From contig NZ_BBWK01000083.1 of assembly GCF_001463765.1 (NCBI RefSeq), forward strand, positions 1-38,772: a DNA stretch of 38,772 nucleotides, written 5' to 3'. The first letter of the stretch is position 1. Each line of letters opens with the position of its first letter. A model generated the notes under the pieces. It was not told the DNA's origin. It saw nothing but the letters and a program-made list of their open reading frames with translations, and did not search any database. Positions 23,618 to 32,779 of the stretch are shown piece by piece. This DNA comes from Aureimonas sp. AU4 (GTDB taxonomy: Bacteria; Pseudomonadota; Alphaproteobacteria; Rhizobiales; Rhizobiaceae). The position numbers and the translations under genes were made by a program.

Positions 23618-25294
23618 ATGTTCCATGGCCATCACGACGTCGTCTTCCTGGCCCTCTCGCTCGCGGTCGCGATGCTGGGGTCCTGGACCGCGCTGGACCT
23701 GTTCCGGCGCGTCGAGGGCAAGTCGGGAAGCGAACGGGGGATCTGGCTCGGCTCGGCGGCCTGCGCCATGGGCCTCGGCATCTGGTCCATGCACTTCGTG
23801 GCCATGCTGGGCTTCGACCCCGGCGCCCCGGTCAGCTACGACCCGGCGCTGACGCTCCTGTCGCTGGCCGTGGCGATCGGGGCGACGGCGGTCGCCTTTC
23901 TGGTCGCCGCCTCCGACCGGGCCGGCCGCCTCCAGATCGTCGCGGCCGGAACCCTGATGGGCATCGGCATCTGCACCATGCACTACATCGGGATGGCGGC
24001 GCTCGAGACGGCGGTCTCGATGGGCTACGACCTGCCTCTCGTCGCCCTTTCGCTCGTGATCGCGGTCGCCGCCGCGACGGCTGCGCTCTTCGTCGCGCGC
24101 GGCGAGAAGGGAAGCGCGACGCGGGCCGTCGCCACCTTCGTCCTCGGCCTGTCGGTGGTCGGCATGCATTACACGGCGATGGCGGCCCTGAACCTCGAGC
24201 CGGTCGCGAGCCACGCCATGGGCGCCATGGTGGCTCCGCCCTATCCCCTGGCCTTCGGCGTCGCGGGAACGACGATGCTGATCCTGTTCCTGGCGCTTAT
24301 GGCCTCGCTCTACGACCAGCGGGCCAACACGCTGGCCGCGCTGGAGGCGGGAGGCGTCGGATACTGGGAACTCGACCTGCGAACCTGGAACCTGCACCTC
24401 TCCCGGGAGGGCAAGGCGCTGTTCGGCCTGCCCGCCGACGAGCGGCTGAGCTACGCCGACGCGCTGAACCGGATCGCCCCGGACAGCCGGGCCGAGCGCG
24501 AACAGGCGCTGCGGCACTCGATCGCGACCGGAACGGACTACGACGTGGAGTATCCGCTGCTGAACGGCGGTCGCTGGGTCAACGCGCGCGGCCGCGCGGT
24601 GGTGAACGGCAGCGGTCGGCCGGTCCGAATGGTCGGCGTCGTGATCGACATCACGGAGCGCCGACGCGCCCTGGAGCGCATCGTCGTCAGCGAGCGGCAA
24701 CAGCGTCTCCTGGTCGACGAGCTGAACCACCGGGTCAAGAATACGCTCGCAACGATCCAGTCCCTGTCGCGGCATATGGCGTCCGGCGCCTCCTCGGTGG
24801 AGGGCTTCCACCGTGATCTGGAGGGGCGCATCCTGGCGCTCTCCTCGACCCACAACGTCCTGACGCGGCAGGGATGGGAGGGCGCCGACCTCGCCGAGAT
24901 CCTGGCGGGCACGCTGGCGTCCCATCCGGCCGAGCGGATCGTGCTGGGCGGGGGAAGCGTGACGCTCGACACGCGCGAGGCGCTGGCGATCGGCATGGTA
25001 TTCCACGAGATGGCAACCAATGCCGCCCGGCACGGCGCGCTCGCGGATCCGCAGGGGCGGGTCGAGGTCAGCTGGCGCCTCGAGCGGGGCGCGGAGGGCG
25101 AATTCCTCCGCCTCGACTGGCACGAACTCGGCACCGCGGGCGAGACACCGGCGCCCCGTGGACCGGGTCTCGGCCTTCGGATCATCGGCCGCAGCATCGA
25201 GGGCGAACTCGGCGGTCAGGCCCGCATGGAAAGCCATCCCGGCGGCATCCGCTGGCGCCTCCAGATTCCCCTTCGCGCCCGCGCGACGGCCTGA
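23618..25294 (+). CDS. MHYT-PAS sensor histidine kinase of the HWE/HisKA_2 type
   Basis: A 558-residue membrane sensor kinase. Residues 1-235 form the seven-helix MHYT domain with its repeated motif MHF (58-60), MHYIGM (121-126) and MHYTAM (183-188), thought to bind a metal such as copper and to sense oxygen, CO or NO. A PAS fold follows (about 240-350, ending VVIDITERRRA). The kinase has phospho-acceptor H371 in DELNHRVKNTLATIQSLSRH and an HWE-type N box VFHEMATNAARHGAL (H463, E464, N468), then PGLGLRIIGRSIEGELGG. HWE kinases often signal to stand-alone receivers or general stress regulators. ATG 23618 is preferred; TTG 23612 opens the frame. The gene ends 7 bp from the convergent LysR gene. 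No regulator lies beside it. Confidence 0.92.
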   Translation: MFHGHHDVVFLALSLAVAMLGSWTALDLFRRVEGKSGSERGIWLGSAACAMGLGIWSMHFVAMLGFDPGAPVSYDPALTLLSLAVAIGATAVAFLVAASDRAGRLQIVAAGTLMGIGICTMHYIGMAALETAVSMGYDLPLVALSLVIAVAAATAALFVARGEKGSATRAVATFVLGLSVVGMHYTAMAALNLEPVASHAMGAMVAPPYPLAFGVAGTTMLILFLALMASLYDQRANTLAALEAGGVGYWELDLRTWNLHLSREGKALFGLPADERLSYADALNRIAPDSRAEREQALRHSIATGTDYDVEYPLLNGGRWVNARGRAVVNGSGRPVRMVGVVIDITERRRALERIVVSERQQRLLVDELNHRVKNTLATIQSLSRHMASGASSVEGFHRDLEGRILALSSTHNVLTRQGWEGADLAEILAGTLASHPAERIVLGGGSVTLDTREALAIGMVFHEMATNAARHGALADPQGRVEVSWRLERGAEGEFLRLDWHELGTAGETPAPRGPGLGLRIIGRSIEGELGGQARMESHPGGIRWRLQIPLRARATA

Positions 25295-25301
25295 CGGCCC
25301 G

Positions 25302-26207
25302 TTAGCCCGACGGGCCGCGCCAGCGAAGCACGTCGATCAGCGCGCGCAGCGCGGGTGGCGTCTGGCGACGGCTCGGATGGTAGAGATGGCAGCCCGAAAA
25401 GGGCGGGCACCAGTCGGCCAGAACCTGCACGAGGCGGCCGCTCGCGATGTCGGCGGCGACGCTTTCCTCCATCATGTAGCCGAGCCCCGCACCCGCGCGC
25501 ACCGCGGCGAGCGCCAGGCCGCCGTCGTCGTCGGCGATCAACGGACCGGTGACGCGGACCTGGACCTCGCGACCGTCGCGCTCGAACTCCCAGGGCAGGA
25601 GCCCGCCCGCCGAAGCGAGACGATGGCAAAGGCAGCGGTGGCGCGCGAGATCGGCCGGCGTCTCGGGCGGCGCGAAGCGCTCGAAATAGTCGGGCGTGCC
25701 GACCACCACGGTGCGCAGGTCCGGCCCGACGCGCACCGCGACCATGTCGCGCTCCACCGTGTCGCCGAAGCGGATGCCGGCGTCGAAGCCCGCCGCCACG
25801 ATGTCGGTCAGCTCCTGCGCGACATGGATTTCCACCTCGACCGCCGGGTGGTCCAGAAGAAAGCGCGGCAGGCGCGGCTCCAGAACCGTCTGCGCGATAT
25901 AGCCGAACGTGGTGACGCGGACCGTGCCGGATGGCTCCGTACGCGCTTCGGCAAGGGCCGCCAGCCCGGCGTCGATCTCGTGGAGCGCCGGTGCGAGCCG
26001 GGCCAGCAGGCGCTCGCCGGCCGCCGTGGGGGCGACCGAGCGCGTCGTGCGCTGGAGGAGACGGACGCCGAGCCGCTCCTCCAGCCCCCGCATCGCGTGG
26101 CTGAGCGCGGAGGGCGACAGGCCGAGCCGGGCGGCGGCGCGCGTGAAGGAGCGCTCGCGCGCGACCGCTGCGAAGAGGTGGAGATCGTCGAGGTCGCCGC
26201 GCCGCAT
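25302..26207 (-). CDS. LysR-family transcriptional regulator
   Basis: A 301-residue regulator. The N-terminal winged HTH (about 1-60: LDDLHLFAAVARERSFTRAA, RLGLSPSALSHAMRGLEERL) is followed by a linker and a substrate-binding-type effector domain (about 88-295, with GTVRVTTFGYIAQTVL, LTDIVAAGFDAGIRFGD and GLGYMMEESVAADIASGRLV). This sub-group commonly represses or activates a divergently transcribed oxidoreductase, and here the divergent neighbour is an aldo/keto reductase, 113 bp away. ATG 26207 is chosen since the extension to 26243 is cysteine/alanine-rich and outside the family. The inducer is unknown. Confidence 0.92.
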   Translation of the reverse strand: MRRGDLDDLHLFAAVARERSFTRAAARLGLSPSALSHAMRGLEERLGVRLLQRTTRSVAPTAAGERLLARLAPALHEIDAGLAALAEARTEPSGTVRVTTFGYIAQTVLEPRLPRFLLDHPAVEVEIHVAQELTDIVAAGFDAGIRFGDTVERDMVAVRVGPDLRTVVVGTPDYFERFAPPETPADLARHRCLCHRLASAGGLLPWEFERDGREVQVRVTGPLIADDDGGLALAAVRAGAGLGYMMEESVAADIASGRLVQVLADWCPPFSGCHLYHPSRRQTPPALRALIDVLRWRGPSG

Positions 26208-26320
26208 TGCTGCAGTTCGCTCACAAGCCCATGCGGCCCGCAAGCCCTAATGCCGGCGGCCGACCCGCCGTAGATCAGGACCCACGCCGCCGGATGCGGC
26301 ATTTCAACAGGTCCCGATCC

Positions 26321-27430
26321 ATGAACAACACGACCTATCGCACCCTCGGCCGCTCCGGTCTCGTCGTCAGCCCGCTCGCGCTCGGCACCATGACCTTCGG
26401 CGCGGGCCGCTGGGGTTCCGACGAGGCGGTCTCGCGCGCCGTCTTCCGCAGCTATCTGGAAACCGGCGGCAACGTCCTCGACACGGCCGACGTCTATTCC
26501 GGCGGACGCTCCGAGGAGATGCTCGGCCGCTTCGTGCGCGAGGCGGACGTGCGCGACCGCGTGGTGATCGCCACCAAGTCGGGCTTCCCGCGTCGGGAGG
26601 GCACGCCGATGGCCGGCGGCAACGGCGCGAAGAACATCCGCCTCGGCATCGAGGGTTCGCTGCGCCGGCTCGGCACCGATCACATCGACCTCTACTGGGT
26701 CCATGTCTGGGACCGCACGACGCCGGTGGAAGAGGTCCTGCAGACCCTCGCGGCGGCCGTGCATCGGGGCGAGATCCTTCATTACGGCTTCTCCAACACG
26801 CCGTCCTGGTACGTCGCGCGTCTCGCGACGCTGGCCGAGGCCCACGGCCTGCCGCGCCCGATCGGTCTCCAGTACAGCTACTCGCTTGTGGATCGCGGCG
26901 CCGAGCTCGACGTCGCGCCGATGGGCCGGGAGCTGGGTCTCGGCCTCGTGCCCTGGAGCCCGCTCGCCGCCGGTCTCCTGACCGGCAAGTACGGTCGCGA
27001 GATGCTGCTCAAGGCGGGACCGGCGGGCGCGGTTCCCAATCGCGCCGGCGAGGAGGCGGCCAGCGACGAGGGACGGCTGGCGGGCGACAACCCGTTCGGC
27101 GGCATGCTCTTCACCGAGCGCAACTTCGGGATCGTCGACGCCTTGCGCGCGGTCGCGGCCGAGGCGGGACGCCCCATGGCTCAGGTCGCGCTCAACTGGG
27201 TGGCCGGGCGACCGGGCGTCTCGACGGTTCTGGTGGGCGCGAGCCGGCCTGAGCAGATGCGCGAGAACGCGGCCTCGCTCGGCTTCGAGCTCTCGGCCGA
27301 CCAGCGCACGCGGCTGGAGGCGGCGAGCGCGCTGCCGGTACTCAGCCCCTACTTCATCTTCGACCTGCCGCGCGCGAGCCTCTTCGGCGGCTGCGCCGTC
27401 GAGCCCTGGCGCGAGGGCGCGCCGGCTTGA
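26321..27430 (+). CDS. Aldo/keto reductase
   Basis: A 369-residue NAD(P)H-dependent oxidoreductase of the AKR family (TIM barrel). The catalytic tetrad is present: D54 and Y59 in [16 protein letters not shown]86 in [11 protein letters not shown]128 in [13 protein letters not shown]. Cofactor-binding features near the C terminus are [17 protein letters not shown] and [18 protein letters not shown]. The substrate class (sugar, ketone, xenobiotic) cannot be told. It is divergent from the LysR gene and is followed 59 nt later by a zinc alcohol dehydrogenase on the same strand, so the two may form a small redox operon controlled by that regulator. ATG 26321 gives the normal N terminus [14 protein letters not shown]. 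Confidence 0.92.
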   Translation: MNNTTYRTLGRSGLVVSPLALGTMTFGAGRWGSDEAVSRAVFRSYLETGGNVLDTADVYSGGRSEEMLGRFVREADVRDRVVIATKSGFPRREGTPMAGGNGAKNIRLGIEGSLRRLGTDHIDLYWVHVWDRTTPVEEVLQTLAAAVHRGEILHYGFSNTPSWYVARLATLAEAHGLPRPIGLQYSYSLVDRGAELDVAPMGRELGLGLVPWSPLAAGLLTGKYGREMLLKAGPAGAVPNRAGEEAASDEGRLAGDNPFGGMLFTERNFGIVDALRAVAAEAGRPMAQVALNWVAGRPGVSTVLVGASRPEQMRENAASLGFELSADQRTRLEAASALPVLSPYFIFDLPRASLFGGCAVEPWREGAPA

Positions 27431-27489
27431 CCGGCCGGGCGGGCGTGGCCGACAAGCGTCGGACCGCCCCATCCTCGAGGAGCCTCCCC

Positions 27490-28533
27490 ATGAAAGCCAT
27501 GCTCTTCGAGCGCTTCGGCCAGACGCCGGAGATCCGCGACGTGCCGGACCCCTCGCCCGCGCCGGACGGCGTCGTGATCGAGGTCATGGCGACGGGCCTG
27601 TGCCGCAGCGACTGGCACGGCTGGATGGGCCACGACGCCGACATCCGCCTGCCGCACGTGCCGGGCCACGAGTTCGCCGGCACGATCGCGGCCGTGGGAC
27701 GGGACGTGCGGCGTTTTCGCGTGGGCGAGCGCGTGACCGTGCCCTTCATCGCCGCCTGCGGGCACTGCGCGCAGTGCCATGCCGGCCACCAGCAGGTCTG
27801 CGAGCAGCAGTTCCAGCCGGGCTTCACGCATTGGGGCTCGTTTGCCCGGTTCGTCGCGATCGATCGCGCCGACCACAACCTCGTCGCCCTTCCCGAATCC
27901 ATGGAGTTTGCCACCGCCGCGAGCCTCGGCTGCCGCTTCGCCACCTCGTTCCGCGCCGTGGTGGACCAGGGCCGCGTGCGCGGCGGCGAGTGGGTCGCGG
28001 TGCACGGGGCGGGCGGCGTCGGCCTGTCGGCGATCATGATCGCGCGCGCGCTCGGCGCCCGCGTGGTGGCGGTGGACGTCGAGGCGCGAAAGCTCGATCT
28101 GGCTCGCGCGATGGGCGCCGAAGCGGTGGTGAACGCGCGCGAGGTGGCCTCCGTCGTGGAGGCCGTGCGCGAGGCGACGGGCGGGGGCGCGCACGTCTCG
28201 CTCGACGCGCTCGGCCATCCCGAGACCTGCGTCAACTCGATCTTGGCGCTTCGCCGGCGCGGCCGCCACGTGCAGGTCGGCCTCCTGCTCGCCGACCAGG
28301 CGCGCCCGCCCATCCCGATGGACCGCGTGATCGCGCACGAGCTCGAGATCTACGGCAGCCACGGCATGCAGAGCTGGCGCTACGACGCGATGCTGGCGAT
28401 GATCTCGGCCGGATCGCTGCGGCCCGAACGGCTGATCGGCGAGACGATCCCGCTCGCCGCCGCCGTTCCGGCGCTCGTCGCGATGGGAAGCCGCGCGCCG
28501 GACGGCATCACGATCATCGATCCGCGCCTTTGA
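27490..28533 (+). CDS. Zinc-dependent alcohol dehydrogenase (MDR family)
   Basis: A 347-residue medium-chain dehydrogenase. Catalytic zinc ligands are C38 ([10 protein letters not shown]) and H60-E61 (VPGHEFAG); the structural zinc site is C90, C93, C96 and C104 ([15 protein letters not shown]). The NAD(P) Rossmann fold has [15 protein letters not shown] and ends its second strand with an aspartate ([10 protein letters not shown]), which favours NAD over NADP. The C-terminal part has the usual [14 protein letters not shown]. It likely oxidises a primary or secondary alcohol or reduces the aldehyde. ATG 27490 follows GAGGAG. It is downstream of the aldo/keto reductase and ends before a strong bidirectional hairpin. 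Confidence 0.93.
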   Translation: MKAMLFERFGQTPEIRDVPDPSPAPDGVVIEVMATGLCRSDWHGWMGHDADIRLPHVPGHEFAGTIAAVGRDVRRFRVGERVTVPFIAACGHCAQCHAGHQQVCEQQFQPGFTHWGSFARFVAIDRADHNLVALPESMEFATAASLGCRFATSFRAVVDQGRVRGGEWVAVHGAGGVGLSAIMIARALGARVVAVDVEARKLDLARAMGAEAVVNAREVASVVEAVREATGGGAHVSLDALGHPETCVNSILALRRRGRHVQVGLLLADQARPPIPMDRVIAHELEIYGSHGMQSWRYDAMLAMISAGSLRPERLIGETIPLAAAVPALVAMGSRAPDGITIIDPRL

Positions 28534-28539
28534 AGGGTC

Positions 28540-28568
28540 GGCGGGGCGGCGCTGCGGGCCGCCCCGCC
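28540..28568. terminator. Bidirectional terminator between the alcohol dehydrogenase and the TonB receptor
   Basis: GGCGGGGCGGC (28540-28550) and GCCGCCCCGCC (28558-28568) make a perfect 11-bp, all-GC stem with a 7-nt loop, exactly between two convergent genes. There is no T-run. Confidence 0.7.
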
Positions 28569-28573
28569 CGGTG

Positions 28574-30718
28574 TCAGAAGCGGTAGCGCAGCGAGCCGAT
28601 CACCTGCCGGCCCTGGTCGCGGTAGCAGTAGCCGCCGTTGCAGGTCGTGTCGTCCCGGTCGAACAGGTTCTTGGCGTTGATCTGCGCCTTGACGCCTTCC
28701 AGCTTCTCGTTGGCCGCGCCGAAGTCGTAGGCCACCATCGCGTCGACCATGACGCGGCCGCCGTTCCGGAGGGTGTTCCCCCCGTCCGCCCAGGTGGGTC
28801 CGAGGAAGCGCGTTCCCGCGCCGAAGCTCAGGCCCTCGGCGACGCCCCCCTGCACCGTGTAGTCGGTCCAGAGCGAGAACTGCTGCTCCGGAATGCCGGT
28901 CGGCGCGAAGCCCAGATTGTCGCCGCCCGTGTTCTCGAGGTCGAGATAGGTATAGGCGCCGGTCAGGTTCAGCCCCTCCGCGACGCTGGCCGTCAGCTCC
29001 AGCTCGAACCCTTGCGAGGTCACCTCGCCCTGCTGGATCTGGAAGCCGTTGTTGACCGGATCGCTCGACAGGACGTTGGTCTGGCGGATGCGGAAGAGCG
29101 CGGCGCTGGCGAGGAGGTTGAGGTCCGCCGGCTTGTACTTGAGGCCGACCTCCTCCTGCTCGCCCTTCGAGGGGTTGAAGGCCGCGCCCGAGAAGGTCGA
29201 GCCGACGGTCGGCGCGAACGAGGTCGAGTAGCTGACATAGGGCGAGAGCCCGTTGTCGAAGAGGTAGGCGAGGCCGACGCGCCCCGAGAAGTTCGTATCG
29301 TCCTGTTCGTTGCTGGCGGTCGACGGCAGGATGTTGAACGTCTTGGTGTTCAGCCGGTCGTAGCGCCCGCCGAGCGTCAGGACGAAGCGGCGGTATTCCG
29401 CCTGGTCCTGGAGGTAGACGCCGGTCTGGCTCTGCAGCGTGTCGAGGCGATAGGCGTCGATCGCGCTCGGGCCGTCGATCCGCTGCTGCCCGTAGTTGAG
29501 CCGGACGAGGTCGAGGTCGGGCGCGGCCGTGTAGCCGTAGGCGGTGCTGGCGTCGATATAGCTGTAGTCGACGCCGCCCAGGACCTGGTGCCTCACCTCG
29601 CCCGTGTCGAAGTCGAACTGCGCCTGGTTGTCCACCTGGAACGTGCTGGCGGTGCTGGGGATGCGCCAGGCCGAGCGGGTGGCCGTCAGGCGGTCGGGCG
29701 AGATCGCGTCGATCTGCGTGTACTTCACGTCGGCGTCGACATGGGCGGTGCGCAGGTTCTGGCGCACGGTGACGGTCTCGCTGAAGCGGTGCTCGAACTC
29801 GTAGCCGATGCGCCACTGCGCCTGGTCGAAGTCGGCATAGGCCGGGTCGGTGAGTTGGTAGGGCGTCGGCCGGCCGTTCTCGGTGAAGTAGCCGACGCCG
29901 CCACCCGTGGTGAGGTCGCCGTACTCGCCCAGAATCGTCAGGTGCGTGTTGCGGTCGTCGGAGCGGAAGGTGAAGGCCGGCGCGATCACGGCGCGGTCGT
30001 CGGCGACGCCGATGTAATCGGTGTCGGCCTCGCGCACGACGCCGGTCAGGCGGTAGAGGACATTGTCGCTGCCCGCGAGCGGACCCGAGGCGTCGAAGTT
30101 GAGCTGCTTGCGGCTCTGCGTGCCGATCTCGGCCTCGACCTCGCGGAACGGGTCCTCGGTGGGACGCTTGGAGGTGAGGTTCACGATGCCGCCCGGCGAG
30201 CCGCCGCCGTAGAGCACCGAGCTCGGACCTTTCAGGATCGCGATGCCGCCCAGGAGGTAGGGCTCGGTCCGGGGAAAGGCGAAGCCCGCGCCGAGCTCGC
30301 GCAGGCCGTCGCGGTAGACGCCGGTCTCCTGCACGTTGAAGCCACGGATATAGAAGCTGTCGAAGCGCGGGTCGAAGCCGAAGACGCTGGTGGTGACGCC
30401 CGCCGTGTAGTTCACCGCCTCGGTCAGGGTCTGGACGTTGCGGTCCTCGATCTGCTCGCGCGAGATCACCGAGATCGACTGCGGCACGCGCTCGACCGCT
30501 GTGTCGGTCTTGGTGCCGGCGCGCACCTGGCTCGCGACGTAGCCCTCGGTCTCGAGCCCGCCCCCCTCGCCCGTTCCGGCCTCCCGGCCGTTGCCGTCCA
30601 CCACAACCGTATCGAGAACCACGGTCTCCTCCGCCCGCGCGGCCTGCGTGGCGGCGGCGAGCGCGATCAGCGATGCGCCGAAGAGGCGCGAAAGGCGAAG
30701 GGCGGAGCGTGGCGGCAT
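28574..30718 (-). CDS. TonB-dependent siderophore receptor (FhuA/FoxA-like)
   Basis: A 714-residue outer-membrane gated pore for ferric siderophores. A signal peptide covers about 1-29 (LFGASLIALAAATQAARA). A TonB-box-like DTVVV lies just after. The plug domain runs about 55-170, with VERVPQSISVISREQIEDRN, LTEAVNYTAGV, FDSFYIRGFNVQETGVYRDG and the typical ILKGPSSVLYGGGSPGGIVN. The 22-strand barrel follows and ends in the canonical aromatic residue (LRYRF). Family resemblance is to ferrichrome/ferrioxamine-type receptors, but the actual ligand cannot be read from sequence. Divergent from a siderophore-esterase-type gene; an iron box lies 51 bp upstream, so expression is probably iron-repressed. 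A cysteine pair near the C terminus (CNGGYC) is a common feature of these barrels. Confidence 0.94.
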   Translation of the reverse strand: MPPRSALRLSRLFGASLIALAAATQAARAEETVVLDTVVVDGNGREAGTGEGGGLETEGYVASQVRAGTKTDTAVERVPQSISVISREQIEDRNVQTLTEAVNYTAGVTTSVFGFDPRFDSFYIRGFNVQETGVYRDGLRELGAGFAFPRTEPYLLGGIAILKGPSSVLYGGGSPGGIVNLTSKRPTEDPFREVEAEIGTQSRKQLNFDASGPLAGSDNVLYRLTGVVREADTDYIGVADDRAVIAPAFTFRSDDRNTHLTILGEYGDLTTGGGVGYFTENGRPTPYQLTDPAYADFDQAQWRIGYEFEHRFSETVTVRQNLRTAHVDADVKYTQIDAISPDRLTATRSAWRIPSTASTFQVDNQAQFDFDTGEVRHQVLGGVDYSYIDASTAYGYTAAPDLDLVRLNYGQQRIDGPSAIDAYRLDTLQSQTGVYLQDQAEYRRFVLTLGGRYDRLNTKTFNILPSTASNEQDDTNFSGRVGLAYLFDNGLSPYVSYSTSFAPTVGSTFSGAAFNPSKGEQEEVGLKYKPADLNLLASAALFRIRQTNVLSSDPVNNGFQIQQGEVTSQGFELELTASVAEGLNLTGAYTYLDLENTGGDNLGFAPTGIPEQQFSLWTDYTVQGGVAEGLSFGAGTRFLGPTWADGGNTLRNGGRVMVDAMVAYDFGAANEKLEGVKAQINAKNLFDRDDTTCNGGYCYRDQGRQVIGSLRYRF

Positions 30719-30768
30719 GGGAGAAATCCGAAGCTGGTGGAGGACGGCAGTCCCCTCGGCTAAGGAAA

Positions 30769-30787
30769 GTTGATAGGGAGAGTCAAC
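30769..30787. promoter_or_regulatory. Iron-regulatory dyad (RirA/IRO-box type) between receptor and esterase
   Basis: GTTGATAGGGAGAGTCAAC has 5-bp inverted arms GTTGA and TCAAC. It contains TGA-N9-TCA (30771-30785), the form given for the rhizobial IRO box bound by RirA. It lies 51 bp before the receptor start and about 90 bp before the esterase start, well placed to control both divergent genes. Binding is inferred. Confidence 0.6.
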
Positions 30788-30877
30788 ATTACCACCGCAC
30801 CCGATCCCCCGCTCCCGCCGATTCTCCGTCCGACCCGCGCCGGATCGGCGCCGACTGCCGCAAAAAGGACACGCGTT

Positions 30878-31759
30878 TTGGACCCGTTACAGACTGCCCC
30901 TCGGCCCGCAGGGCTCCCCGACACGGTGGCTTTCGACCTCCGGCCGCAGGGCGCGGCCGAGCCCTGGCGCGTCTTCGTTTACGTGCCGCCGGGCACGCCG
31001 CCGGCCTCGGGCTGGCCGCTTCTGGCGATCACCGACGGCAACGCGATGATCGCGACCGCCGTGGACGCGGTGCGCGTCCAGGGCGCCTATCCCGACGCCA
31101 CGAACGTCGAGCCGGGCGTCGTGGCCGCGATCGGCTACCCGACCGAGGCGGCCTACGATTCCCTGCGCCGCTCCTTCGACCTGTCGCCGCCGCCCGGCCG
31201 CACCTACCCGCCCTTCACCGAAGGCGGGCCGACGGTGCGCACCGGCGGGGCGGACGGTTTCCGGCGCTTCGTGGAAACCGACGTCCTCGACGCGGTGGCG
31301 CGGCTCGCCCCGATCGATCCCGCGCGGCGCACGCTGTTCGGCCATTCCTTCGGCGGCCTGTTCGCGCTCCACGCGCTGTTTTCGGGAACCGGGGCCTTCA
31401 GCCGCTTCGTGGCCGCGAGCCCGACGATCTACTGGGAGGACGGCGTCCTTCTCGATGCGGAGGAGCGCTTTCGCACACGGAGCGCGCGCGAGGGCACGGT
31501 CGTCCACCTGTCGGCCGGGGAGTACGAGGGCGATGCGCTCGCCCCGTTCCAGTACGGGCGGGAGGACACCGAGAAGCGGCGTGCGGCGGCGCGCTCCGTG
31601 CGCACGCTCGACCTGACGCGCGCCATGGCCGCGCGGCTCGCCAAGCTGCCGGGGCTGCGCGTGGAATGCGAGACCTATCCCGGCGAGACGCACATGACGA
31701 TGCTGCCCGTCTCGGTCTCGCGCGCGGTGCGCGTCGCCTTCGAGGCGCGGCGCCCCTGA
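30878..31759 (+). CDS. Alpha/beta hydrolase, siderophore esterase type (IroE/BesA-like, esterase D family)
   Basis: A 293-residue esterase of the PF00756 type. Catalytic Ser157 lies in LFGHSFGGLFALHAL, and His272 in YPGETHMTML; the N-terminal half has VFVYVPPGTPP and PLLAITDGNAMIATAVD. Such enzymes (Fes, IroD, IroE, BesA) hydrolyse siderophore esters to release iron after uptake; the divergent receptor and shared iron box support that job, though the siderophore is unknown. The frame is open from ATG 30770, but that start overlaps the iron box and encodes a low-complexity Pro stretch. TTG 30878 has AAAAAGGAC about 9 nt upstream, so I prefer it. No signal peptide is seen with this start, suggesting action in the cytoplasm. 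Confidence 0.88.
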   Translation: MDPLQTAPRPAGLPDTVAFDLRPQGAAEPWRVFVYVPPGTPPASGWPLLAITDGNAMIATAVDAVRVQGAYPDATNVEPGVVAAIGYPTEAAYDSLRRSFDLSPPPGRTYPPFTEGGPTVRTGGADGFRRFVETDVLDAVARLAPIDPARRTLFGHSFGGLFALHALFSGTGAFSRFVAASPTIYWEDGVLLDAEERFRTRSAREGTVVHLSAGEYEGDALAPFQYGREDTEKRRAAARSVRTLDLTRAMAARLAKLPGLRVECETYPGETHMTMLPVSVSRAVRVAFEARRP

Positions 31760-31771
31760 CGGCGGGGCGGA

Positions 31772-31957
31772 TCAGTCGAGGCGTCGCGCCTCGGCGGGCA
31801 GCATGATCGGGATGCCGTTGCGGATGGGATAGGCGAGGCGCGCCCCTTCCGACACGAGTTCGGCGCGCTCGCGGTCGTAGCGCAGCGGCCCCTTGGTGAG
31901 GGGACACACGAGGAGCTCCAGGAGCTTGGGGTCGGGCTGCGGCGTTTCGGCGGTCAT
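31772..31957 (-). CDS. Trm112-family protein
   Basis: A 61-residue protein of the Trm112/UPF0434 (YcaR) family. It has [39 protein letters not shown] and ends PAEARRLD, the standard pattern of the bacterial members (the yeast protein is an activator of methyltransferases). Only one cysteine remains of the zinc knuckle, as in many bacterial members. The function in bacteria is not settled. It is the last of four genes on the minus strand (ProX, CnoX-like, Lon N-domain, Trm112), 49 nt after the Lon-domain gene. Confidence 0.93.
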   Translation of the reverse strand: MTAETPQPDPKLLELLVCPLTKGPLRYDRERAELVSEGARLAYPIRNGIPIMLPAEARRLD

Positions 31958-32006
31958 GATCGTCAGTCCTAGCGCGTCGCGCGTCGCGGCGAAACCGCCG
32001 CCGCGC

Positions 32007-32690
32007 TTACTGGAGCACCGTGGGTCCGCCGTCCTCGCGCCCCTCGCGGGCGAGCGCGATCTCGACGATGGCGACCAGCGTCTCGGCGCGCGTGCGCAGG
32101 TCCGGCGCCTCGAGAAGCGCCTGCTTCTCGGCCGGGCCGTAGGGGCTCATCATGGACAGGGCGTTCACCAGCGTCTCGTTGGAGGCGCGGGTCACGCTGT
32201 CCCAGTCGGCTTCCAGCTGGTTGGCCTGGAGATAGGCGCGGAAGGCTCGCAGAAGCGCCTCGCGGTCCACCTCGTCGGCGCCCGAGCCCGCGTCGAAATC
32301 GACCAGAAAGGGCGTCACGCGGCAGAGCCGGTAGGGCAGGCCGCGCGAGGGCACGGCCTCGGCCACGCGAAACCGCACGATGCCCTGCAGGTTGATGAGA
32401 TAGCGCCCGTCGCCCGATTCCGTGAGCGAGGTGATGCGCCCCAGGCAGCCGACGGCGCAGAGCTCGGGCTCGCCCGCCTCGTTCACCGCCCCGTCGAGGC
32501 GCGGCTGGATGATGCCGATCACCCGCGCGCCCTGCATGGCGTCGTCGATCATCGCGATGTAGCGCGGCTCGAAGATGTTGAGCGGCATCTGGCCGCCCGG
32601 CAGGAGCAGGGCACCCGACAGGGGGAAGACGGCGACCGTCTCCGGCAGATCCTCGCTCGATCGATAGGTCTGGTTGCCCGCCTGAACCAA
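32007..32690 (-). CDS. Lon N-terminal (LON substrate-binding) domain protein
   Basis: A 227-residue protein consisting only of the LON N-terminal domain, without the ATPase or Ser/Lys protease. Blocks: [69 protein letters not shown], and a helical C-terminal part with [20 protein letters not shown]. Such stand-alone domains are common in alphaproteobacteria; a role in substrate recognition is assumed. The start is TTG 32690, since AAAGGGAGG lies six bases before it; the frame also opens at TTG 32717 but without a ribosome site. It is 89 nt downstream of the thioredoxin-like gene in the same order seen in other Hyphomicrobiales. Confidence 0.9.
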   Translation of the reverse strand: MVQAGNQTYRSSEDLPETVAVFPLSGALLLPGGQMPLNIFEPRYIAMIDDAMQGARVIGIIQPRLDGAVNEAGEPELCAVGCLGRITSLTESGDGRYLINLQGIVRFRVAEAVPSRGLPYRLCRVTPFLVDFDAGSGADEVDREALLRAFRAYLQANQLEADWDSVTRASNETLVNALSMMSPYGPAEKQALLEAPDLRTRAETLVAIVEIALAREGREDGGPTVLQ

Positions 32691-32779
32691 GTGGCGCCTC
32701 CCTTTAGGCGACCCCAACTGGCGCGCGCGCGCCCGAACTCAAGGGGCGCGCGACGCTTGGAACCAGCCCGCGGCGGCCC

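Noticed and set aside
23330-25237. Minus-strand frame of 635 codons
   Set aside because: Antisense shadow of the MHYT sensor kinase.
28571-30763. Plus-strand open frame of 730 codons
   Set aside because: Antisense shadow of the TonB receptor; valine/arginine/glutamate-rich with no recognisable domain.
30770-30877. ATG 30770 as start of the siderophore esterase
   Set aside because: It would make the iron box coding and adds a proline-rich stretch; TTG 30878 has a good ribosome site.
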